From: Hymenobacter sp. YC55
GTDB lineage: Bacteria; Bacteroidota; Bacteroidia; Cytophagales; Hymenobacteraceae
DNA: 64,000 nucleotides
Assembly: GCF_029433095.1 (NCBI RefSeq)
Contig: NZ_JARNTX010000001.1
Span: forward strand, 682,001 to 746,000
Direction of reading: 5' to 3'
Below, in pieces: positions 58,608 to 64,000 of the stretch. The notes below the pieces were generated by a model. The model was not told the origin of the DNA. It ran no database searches and saw only the letters and a program-made list of their open reading frames with translations. Both the position numbers and the translations under genes were made by a program. Each line of letters starts with the position of its first letter. The stretch's first letter is position 1.

Positions 58608-60295
58608 GCTTACTCGACTGGCTGGTGCTGGGTGGTACGCTGCTCTTTATTGTAGGCTACGGAACTTGGCGCACCCGCCGCGCCGGCCATACTATGGATT
58701 CCTATCTGCTCGGCGACCGGCAGGCGCAGTGGTGGGGCATCGGACTAAGCATTATTGCCACCCAGGCTTCGGCCATTACCTTCCTGAGCACGCCCGGTCA
58801 GGCCTATGATGATGGCATGCGGTTCATTCAGTTCTACTTTGGCCTGCCGCTGGCCATGGTGCTGATTGCCGTGTTTGCCGTCCCGATCTACCAGCGGCTT
58901 CAGGTATTTACGGCCTACGAGTACTTGGAAGGCCGCTTCGATAGGCGGACCCGCACCCTGGCGGCAGTGCTGTTTCTGGTGCAGCGCGGACTTAGCAATG
59001 GCCTTTCGCTGTATGCACCGGCGTTGGTGTTGTCGGCCATTTTGGGCTGGAATATCAACCTTACCGTTTGGTTGATTGGGGGGTTGATGATCTTCTACAC
59101 AGTAGCGGGCGGCACGCAGGCGGTGGCCGTCACGCAGCAGTGGCAAGTGGGCGTCATCTTCACGGGCATGGTGGTGGCGGGCTACCTACTGGTACATTAC
59201 TTACCTGCTGATATGGGCTTTACGGAGGCCATGCAAGTAGCAGGGAGCCAAGGCAAGCTCAACCTCGTCGATTTCCATTTCGACCCCAACGACCGATATA
59301 ACTTCTGGTCGGGCATGACGGGCGGCTTGTTTCTGGCCCTCTCGTACTTCGGCACCGACCAAAGCCAGGTGCAGCGCTACCTGGCCGGCCGCGACATCAC
59401 GGAAAGCCGCTTGGGCTTGCTCATGAATGGCCTCGTGAAGGTACCCATGCAATTCGGTATCCTGCTTATTGGGGTGTTGCTCTTTGTGTTCTACCAATTC
59501 AATGCGCCACCGCTCACGTTCAACCGTCCCGTCCACGACCAAGTAGCTCAGTCAGCGGAGCATGGTCCCAGCCTCCGGGCTCTGGAGGATAAGCACTGCC
59601 AACTGTTTGCGGCGAAGCGAGCCGCTAATACCCAATTAGTGGAAGCACTACGCAGCCACGATGGCAGCCAGCTAGCTGCCGCGCAAACGCAGGTGCAAGC
59701 TTCCAACACGGCCACCCGCGCCCTGCGCACCGAAGCCCAGGCCCTGCTGAAAAAAGCCGCCCCATCGGCCGAGGCCAAAGACACCGACTACGTGTTCCTG
59801 ACCTTTGTACTGCGGTATCTGCCACAAGGACTAGTGGGCTTGCTGATTGCGGTGGTGTTGTCGGCGGCTATGGGTTCGGCGGCTTCGGGCCTTAATGCAC
59901 TGGCTTCCACTACGGTGGTTGATTTGTATCGCCCGAGCCGTCCGCACCTGAGCGGCAGCCACTGCGTACAGGCTTCCCGGTGGGCGACCATTGCGTGGGG
60001 CGTGCTCGGCATTGGGTTTGCAACGTTTGCCGCCCGGCTCGAAAACCTGATCCAAGCCGTTAACATTCTCGGTTCGCTCTTCTACGGCACCATCTTGGGC
60101 ATTTTTGTGGTGGCTTTCTTTATGAAATCTATCGGTGGTAAGGCTGTGTTTTGGGCCGCTGTTCTCGCCGAGATTATCGTGCTGCTGCTATTCTGGCTGA
60201 CGGATATTGGCTACTTGTGGTTCAATATCATTGGCTGTGCACTGGTCATGGTTATTGCAGCTTGCTATCAGCGTCTCGCGCCCTCGTCTAATTAA
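58604..60295 (+). CDS. Sodium:solute symporter (SSS family)
   Basis: A 563-residue inner-membrane transporter with about 13 membrane segments. Hallmarks: DSYLLGDRQAQWWGIGLSIIATQASAITFLSTPGQAYDDGM in TM2-TM3, GGTQAVAVTQQWQVGVIFTGM, LALSYFGTDQSQVQRYLAGRDITESRLGLLMNG, and the sodium site AAMGSAASGLNALASTTVVDLYRP. Between TM segments near residues 305-392 lies an 85-residue helical, Ala/Gln-rich insertion (HGPSLRALEDKHCQLFAAKRAA...), probably a coiled-coil loop. The substrate is unknown (sugar, amino acid or sialic acid type are possible). It is coupled by a 4-bp overlap to the 43-residue peptide. A long terminator follows. Confidence 0.93.
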   Translation: MSLLDWLVLGGTLLFIVGYGTWRTRRAGHTMDSYLLGDRQAQWWGIGLSIIATQASAITFLSTPGQAYDDGMRFIQFYFGLPLAMVLIAVFAVPIYQRLQVFTAYEYLEGRFDRRTRTLAAVLFLVQRGLSNGLSLYAPALVLSAILGWNINLTVWLIGGLMIFYTVAGGTQAVAVTQQWQVGVIFTGMVVAGYLLVHYLPADMGFTEAMQVAGSQGKLNLVDFHFDPNDRYNFWSGMTGGLFLALSYFGTDQSQVQRYLAGRDITESRLGLLMNGLVKVPMQFGILLIGVLLFVFYQFNAPPLTFNRPVHDQVAQSAEHGPSLRALEDKHCQLFAAKRAANTQLVEALRSHDGSQLAAAQTQVQASNTATRALRTEAQALLKKAAPSAEAKDTDYVFLTFVLRYLPQGLVGLLIAVVLSAAMGSAASGLNALASTTVVDLYRPSRPHLSGSHCVQASRWATIAWGVLGIGFATFAARLENLIQAVNILGSLFYGTILGIFVVAFFMKSIGGKAVFWAAVLAEIIVLLLFWLTDIGYLWFNIIGCALVMVIAACYQRLAPSSN

Positions 60296-60360
60296 CTTTA
60301 AGGCGAATGAGTCTAGTAGACGATATTCTTCTGATGACACTTTGCAACAAAAGAAAGTTT

Positions 60361-60402
60361 ACAAAATAAGCCCTCTGCTACTAAGCAGAGGGCTTATTTT
60401 GT
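60361..60402 (+). terminator. Rho-independent terminator with 19-bp perfect stem
   Basis: ACAAAATAAGCCCTCTGCT (60361-60379) and AGCAGAGGGCTTATTTTGT (60384-60402) are perfectly complementary around the loop ACTA. It lies between the convergent symporter and DUF2911 genes, so it may act in both directions. Confidence 0.92.
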
Positions 60403-60450
60403 AATCAGCGTTATTGCCTGCTTACTGCTAGGCAGCCTAGAGACTGAGGG

Positions 60451-61335
60451 TTACTTTGCGGCCGGCTTTTTGGTTTCGGCCACCAAGTCGTCGTTCATCT
60501 TGGCGTAGTCGGTGTTGGGAGGGGTAGAAGCCAGGGCCAGTTTCTTGGACTGCTCGGCAGCGGCAGCGGCGCCTTTATAATCCTTCATCTTCATGCGGAT
60601 TTTGGCTTCGGTGTGCACGTTCCAGAACTTGGGGTCCTTCTCGTTGGCCTTCTGGATCCAGGTTAGGGCTTGCTTCAGATCCTTGTTGTTGTCGTAGTAG
60701 TAGACAGCGGCAGCAGCGAGGTCGTTGGCATTGGGAGTGGCGTTTTTCACCACCTTCTCATCGATTTGGGCCATTACTTTGGGGTCCACATCGGTCGTCA
60801 CTTTGAACTTAGCTCCGGTGGTTGCCCACACCATATCTACATTGGCAGTAGCGGGCGTGAGGTCAGAGAAGTTGATGGTGAAGGTTTCCACCTTTGTGGC
60901 TGTCTTGTAAGGCTTTACGGTGAAGCTGGCTACATTGTCGGCGTCTTTGAAACCATCGACATCAGCTCCTTGCTTGGTGTTTTTGCTGATTACCACAGTC
61001 CACTCGGCCGTATTTGGGATGGTGTAGATGCCGTACTCGCCAGCTGGCACTTTCTTGCCCTCCAGCGTCACGTCGTCGGAGAACTTGATAGTAGTAGTGG
61101 CGTTGGCACCCGTGCGCCAGCGCTTGCCAAGAGGCGCGAGGGGAGAGGATGCACCGAAAGCTGCGCGTCCCTTGAGGCTTGGGCGCGAATAGGTGATGGT
61201 AACGTCGGTAAGACCTACACGCTGTTGGACAACGCTTTTAGGACTAGCAGCAGGAGTGGCAATCTGAGCATGAGTTACTTGCGGAATGGCTACAAGAAGA
61301 GCCAAACCAGCGGTGAGAGAGAGAAGTGCTTTCAT
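60451..61335 (-). CDS. DUF2911 domain-containing periplasmic protein
   Basis: A 294-residue exported protein with signal peptide (LLSLTAGLALLVAIPQVTHAQ). The DUF2911 core reads PAASPKSVVQQRVGLTDVTITYSRPSLKGRAAFG, PLGKRWRTGANATTTIKFSDDVTLEGKKVPAGEYGIYTIPN and TNFSDLTPATANVDMVWA-like residues, then a C-terminal TPR-like helical part (LAAAAVYYYDNNKDLKQALTWIQKANEKDPKFWNVHTEAKIRM). This arrangement is common in Bacteroidota; function is unknown. Length is typical. It lies downstream of nothing on its strand for 90 bp and has a hairpin in its promoter side. Confidence 0.92.
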   Translation of the reverse strand: MKALLSLTAGLALLVAIPQVTHAQIATPAASPKSVVQQRVGLTDVTITYSRPSLKGRAAFGASSPLAPLGKRWRTGANATTTIKFSDDVTLEGKKVPAGEYGIYTIPNTAEWTVVISKNTKQGADVDGFKDADNVASFTVKPYKTATKVETFTINFSDLTPATANVDMVWATTGAKFKVTTDVDPKVMAQIDEKVVKNATPNANDLAAAAVYYYDNNKDLKQALTWIQKANEKDPKFWNVHTEAKIRMKMKDYKGAAAAAEQSKKLALASTPPNTDYAKMNDDLVAETKKPAAK

Positions 61336-61374
61336 GAAAGGGGAAAATGAAATTGATTCGTGGTTAAAAGTAAT

Positions 61375-61400
61375 AAAACCCGCGTTGGAGCGCGGGTTTC
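61375..61400 (-). terminator. Rho-independent terminator
   Basis: AAACCCGCG and CGCGGGTTT (within 61376-61399) form the stem around TTGGAG; on the minus strand it is followed by T-rich ATTACTTTTAACC. It ends the ExbD-like/YcxB-like unit. Confidence 0.72.
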
Positions 61401-61427
61401 AGTGTGATTAGTCATGCACAACAAGAG

Positions 61428-62051
61428 CTATAGGGTTCCAATTGGCATAGTAGTTCTAAAGTTGAGTCGATAGATGTTGTGTTGCTGTAAAAGTTGAATG
61501 ATAGGTCGGATGGCAGCAAAAGGCGTGCTCTTGTCTGCCCGGATAAAACAGAAAACAGGTTTACCAACGCATTCCCTATACACCCGACGAGTAGCATCTA
61601 TGTACTCCTCCAATTGTGCAGTTGGTATACCCGCTTTGAGTAGTGAATAACGTTGAATCCTACTGGAAGAAAAGTATTCTGGTAGTCTGCGTACATCCAT
61701 GCCTATGTATGGCAGTCGGTGCAATTCCTGCTGTTGCAGGGTCGTGAGTCGAACACCATATAGGGCTGCTACTTGTTCGACAACCATAGTCCGATAAGGC
61801 TCATCTTCGACGTTAAAGAAAATCTTATTGTCTTTGCTGATGGTGATATTATAGTGGCGGTTCTCAGGTAAGCAGCTTGATCCTGAAGTTGTAGGCAGGT
61901 CAACAACTGGTTCTATTTGCTTTAAGGAAGTAGTCGCCAAACAACAGCGAAAAAGCACAAGCACCACTATAGCCAATGGCCACACCTCTGGAATCGACAA
62001 GTTGCGGCGGTAAATCTGGTGTCGGCGGGGCTGAGTGAGACTGGTTATCAT
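61428..62051 (-). CDS. ExbD/TolR-like protein with degenerate membrane segment
   Basis: A 207-residue protein with a short basic N-terminus, one membrane segment at about residues 24-41 (VWPLAIVVLVLFRCCLATTS) and a periplasmic domain. The end FCFIRADKSTPFAAIRPIIQLLQQHNIYRLNFRT matches the ExbD/TolR periplasmic signature (IRADKxTPxxxVxxVMxxLQ...NLRT). In ExbD the membrane segment has a functional Asp (PFIDVM...); I see none here, and no exbB or tonB genes adjoin. A middle segment (TTLQQQELHRLPYIGMDVRRLPEYFSSS) is not typical. It may be a solitary, altered member. It follows the YcxB-like pair by 85 bp. Confidence 0.72.
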   Translation of the reverse strand: MITSLTQPRRHQIYRRNLSIPEVWPLAIVVLVLFRCCLATTSLKQIEPVVDLPTTSGSSCLPENRHYNITISKDNKIFFNVEDEPYRTMVVEQVAALYGVRLTTLQQQELHRLPYIGMDVRRLPEYFSSSRIQRYSLLKAGIPTAQLEEYIDATRRVYRECVGKPVFCFIRADKSTPFAAIRPIIQLLQQHNIYRLNFRTTMPIGTL

Positions 62052-62136
62052 ATAGAGCAGGCCATTAGCTTGATAGAATCAAGACAACGCTGAATTCTGC
62101 CGTAGGCATATAATCTTATGTCTGTTGGTATCCTCT

Positions 62137-62670
62137 CTACACCTCCCGCACTGCTATTCCAGCTTCTCTCACTAAAGCCAATAGTTGCTCCAGTGCAGCG
62201 GGTGCTTGTATCCGGCGCAAATCCACGTAATAGCAGGCCGCCTCGGTAGGGTAAAGCAGCAACCAGTTCGGTTTCACCCACACCGCCCGCCGCATTGTAG
62301 TCCAACGCGCCTCGAAGCGGCCATTACTGGTTTGGCCACGGAGAAACTCCACATCAAATGTAAAGTCGGTGGGTGCGCGAAGCACGGCGTTTCGCTCGTA
62401 TCCTCGGCGCAGTTGGTAGCGCACTAAGCTCATGCGAAACAAACCATAGAGTACTCCCACGGCCAAAAAGGCTAGGGTGCTCGGATTGCTAATTCGGTGG
62501 TTCTGTACAACGTCGAGTGCTACAGCTATACTTAGCAAGAGCAATGCTGCTCCCAAAAGCCAATAGTTGCGGCGCGTTGCCGGCTGTTGCCGCCACAACC
62601 GGAAGTTCACAACCACAAAGTCATCGGCCGTCATTGTGACGCCAGGAGCAATAAGGGAAGCAGAAGGCAC
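62137..62670 (-). CDS. YcxB-like membrane protein (second of tandem pair)
   Basis: A 177-residue protein with two adjacent membrane segments (about 36-54 and 63-80) and a C-terminal beta domain, the plan of YcxB-like proteins (PF14317). RAVWVKPNWLLLYPTEAACYYVDLRRIQAPAALEQLL aligns with GRWWLLYPNADYCYYLNMRNIMPPATEADLL of the neighbouring gene, so the two are tandem paralogues. The start at 62670 keeps the N-terminus SASLIAPGVTMTADDFVVVN parallel to SKSIIVTESYLSAHDFAAIH of the other; ATG at 62634 is an alternative. It starts only 3 bp after its partner. Function is unknown. Confidence 0.8.
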   Translation of the reverse strand: MPSASLIAPGVTMTADDFVVVNFRLWRQQPATRRNYWLLGAALLLLSIAVALDVVQNHRISNPSTLAFLAVGVLYGLFRMSLVRYQLRRGYERNAVLRAPTDFTFDVEFLRGQTSNGRFEARWTTMRRAVWVKPNWLLLYPTEAACYYVDLRRIQAPAALEQLLALVREAGIAVREV

Positions 62671-62673
62671 GTA

Positions 62674-63222
62674 TTATCGAGCTAGAATTTCATATTCGTG
62701 TAGTAACTCCAGTAAATCTGCCTCGGTAGCTGGCGGCATTATGTTGCGCATATTGAGGTAATAGCAGTAGTCAGCATTAGGATACAACAACCACCACCGG
62801 CCAACCCGCCGAATGTGATAGAAATCCGACCAAAGCAGCGTGAAAAACTCATGCTGTTGCTCAATAACAACTCCATGCTCTAGGATAGTGAAGCTAGTAG
62901 GACGGCTGGCCGTTGGGCTTTGCTGGTAAGCCCGGCGGTATTCGTAATGCCTGTACCACAAACCTACTGCCGTGACCAGTGCAGTCACCAAAGCAATTAT
63001 TATATAGCCTTTAAAAGGTTTCGGAACTAGCCACGCGCCACCTGTTAGCAGTAGCAACCAGACCACGTTCCACCAGGTAGCCCATTTTGCGGGGACTTTA
63101 CCCGGTGCCACCTGGCGCTGCCGCACTGCTGCCGGATAACGTTGTTGTTCTTGTTTTTGATGAATAGCAGCAAAATCGTGAGCACTCAGGTATGATTCAG
63201 TGACAATTATAGACTTAGACAT
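62674..63222 (-). CDS. YcxB-like membrane protein (first of tandem pair)
   Basis: A 182-residue protein with the same plan as the neighbour at 62137-62670: N-terminal IIVTESYLSAHDFAAIHQKQ, two membrane segments at about 53-70 and 75-93 (WNVVWLLLLTGGAWLV; YIIIALVTALVTAVGLWY), then a beta domain ending WWLLYPNADYCYYLNMRNIMPPATEADLLELLHEYEIL. I chose the ATG at 63222 over 63234. It lies 21 bp downstream of the cation diffusion facilitator gene on the minus strand, so it may share its transcript, although no functional link is evident. Confidence 0.8.
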   Translation of the reverse strand: MSKSIIVTESYLSAHDFAAIHQKQEQQRYPAAVRQRQVAPGKVPAKWATWWNVVWLLLLTGGAWLVPKPFKGYIIIALVTALVTAVGLWYRHYEYRRAYQQSPTASRPTSFTILEHGVVIEQQHEFFTLLWSDFYHIRRVGRWWLLYPNADYCYYLNMRNIMPPATEADLLELLHEYEILAR

Positions 63223-63243
63223 AAGATAAGTCAATGATATCAG

Positions 63244-64000
63244 CTACTCCGACTCCGCTAGTTGGTGCCGCTCGTTTTTTACAGTGTTGGCTACGGTCCA
63301 GGGTATTTCGCGGGTGAAGGGGTGGTGCCGTACCGGGCACTCGGGCATGTGGCAGTGCGAGCAAGCCGAGAAGTTGCAAGGATCGGCATGCACAAACATT
63401 TCCGTGTCCACTTCAAACCGTGTCTGAATGAAATCCTCGATGCGGTGCACCTCCGCATGCACTTCCTCTAAGCTGAAATAATATGGTAGTGTCACGTGGC
63501 AGTCGATGTGTAAATCGGCGCCGTAGCGCAGTACGCGCAGGTTGTGCACATCAATCCAAGCGGGCTGTCGGTGCTGCTGCAACTCCTGAATCACGCGGCC
63601 CACGGTCTTTACGTCTGATTCGTCCATGAGGCCCGCCACTGATTTGCGCAGCATCCGGTAGCCGTTCACCGTGATGAAAAGTCCGAGCAGATAGGCCGCA
63701 ATAGTATCGTAGAGCACATTGCCCGTGAAGAACACCAGCGCCAGAGCCGCGCACGACACAATCGTGTTCAGGGCGTCAATGTACAAGTGCTGCCCGTCGC
63801 CGACCAAGGCCACCGAATGTAGCCGCCGACCCGCCCGAACTAGCACGTAGCCTACAGCTAAGTTGACTACGGCTGTAGCCCCTAGCAGCCACAGGCCCGA
63901 ATCGGGCCGGGCCACCACGTGAGGATGGAACAGGGTATTGGTGGCGCTGTAGAAGATGTACGCTCCCGCAAACAGAATCAGGCCACCCTCGAAACCCACC
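63244..64000 (-). CDS. Cation diffusion facilitator (CDF) transporter, 3' part, cut by window edge
   Basis: The last 252 codons of a divalent metal/proton antiporter; the 5' end lies beyond the window. The segment MGFEGGLILFAGAYIFYSA is the start of the visible part, inside a TM segment. The metal site DALNTIVSCAALALV follows GDGQHLYIDA (HxxxD type, TM5), and the C-terminal domain has DVHNLRVLRYGADLHIDCHVTLPYYFSLEEVHAEVHRIEDFI, typical of CDF proteins. The last 45 residues are Cys/His-rich (DPCNFSACSHCHMPECPVRHHPF), an added metal-binding tail. Zinc, iron or manganese could be carried. The YcxB-like pair follows by 21 bp. Confidence 0.93.
   Translation of the reverse strand, partial: VGFEGGLILFAGAYIFYSATNTLFHPHVVARPDSGLWLLGATAVVNLAVGYVLVRAGRRLHSVALVGDGQHLYIDALNTIVSCAALALVFFTGNVLYDTIAAYLLGLFITVNGYRMLRKSVAGLMDESDVKTVGRVIQELQQHRQPAWIDVHNLRVLRYGADLHIDCHVTLPYYFSLEEVHAEVHRIEDFIQTRFEVDTEMFVHADPCNFSACSHCHMPECPVRHHPFTREIPWTVANTVKNERHQLAESE

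Overview
The window is a stretch of bacterial chromosome that looks like a member of the Bacteroidota, most probably Hymenobacter or a close relative (Cytophagales, Hymenobacteraceae). Three secreted proteins end in a type IX secretion (T9SS) type A sorting domain. Candidate promoters fit the Bacteroidota -7 element TAnnTTTG rather than TATAAT, Shine-Dalgarno sequences are mostly absent, and many families (DUF2911, DUF2461, M13 peptidase, S8 protease with a long insert, zinc-dependent phospholipase C family, APC permease) match that group. No prophage, insertion sequence, CRISPR array or recognisable defence island was found. Most of the window is ordinary housekeeping and envelope biology.

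Layout. 1-9 kb: 5' part of clpC, a WbqC-like gene, a secreted protein coupled to an LpxL-type acyltransferase, tsaC, a T9SS cargo protein, mltG, a hot-dog thioesterase and a YihY/BrkB membrane protein. 8.9-9.3 kb: two serine tRNA genes (CGA and UGA anticodons). 9.5-18 kb: a phospholipase-C-like protein, a small STAS-like protein, and a complete RND efflux operon on the minus strand (adaptor, HAE1 pump, TolC). 18-24 kb: a DUF892 ferritin-like protein, an alkyltransferase-like protein without its cysteine, a NarL-type kinase with a receiver-only regulator, a 7-TM protein with a small partner, and xseA/xseB.

24.5-29 kb holds the most coherent pathway: a polyprenyl-phosphate glycosyltransferase (GT2) overlapping a tandem LAB_N membrane protein, an ArnT-like GT39/GT83 transferase and a UDP-glucuronate 4-epimerase-like enzyme. 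Together these could make a polyprenyl-linked uronic acid and transfer it to lipid A or another envelope glycan. 29-34 kb: an M13 metallopeptidase lipoprotein, an intergenic repeat cluster, a small lipoprotein, a cyclophilin and a manganese catalase. 34.5-38.8 kb: a 1427-residue T9SS cargo protein with 14 propeller-type repeats.

39-51 kb: a second phospholipase/S1-P1-like protein, a protein in which I read a divergent kinase fold, PncC/CinA, an APC permease, a beta-rich secreted protein, an amidohydrolase, an acyl-CoA-binding protein, a CDGSH protein, a GNAT enzyme, a periplasmic helical protein, a second STAS-like paralogue, a deoxynucleoside kinase, DUF2461 and MOSC proteins. 51-64 kb: DUF805, an S8 protease, a mosaic T9SS cargo gene, a PIG-L deacetylase, a 43-residue membrane peptide coupled to a sodium:solute symporter, DUF2911, an ExbD-like protein, a tandem pair of YcxB-like proteins and the 3' part of a cation diffusion facilitator.

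Convergent gene pairs are repeatedly separated by long, near-perfect hairpins. The best leads for new biology are the uronic-acid-type glycolipid cluster, the cryptic kinase-like protein, the 43-residue symporter partner and the 7-TM/histidine-kinase neighbourhood. All are inferences from sequence reading alone.
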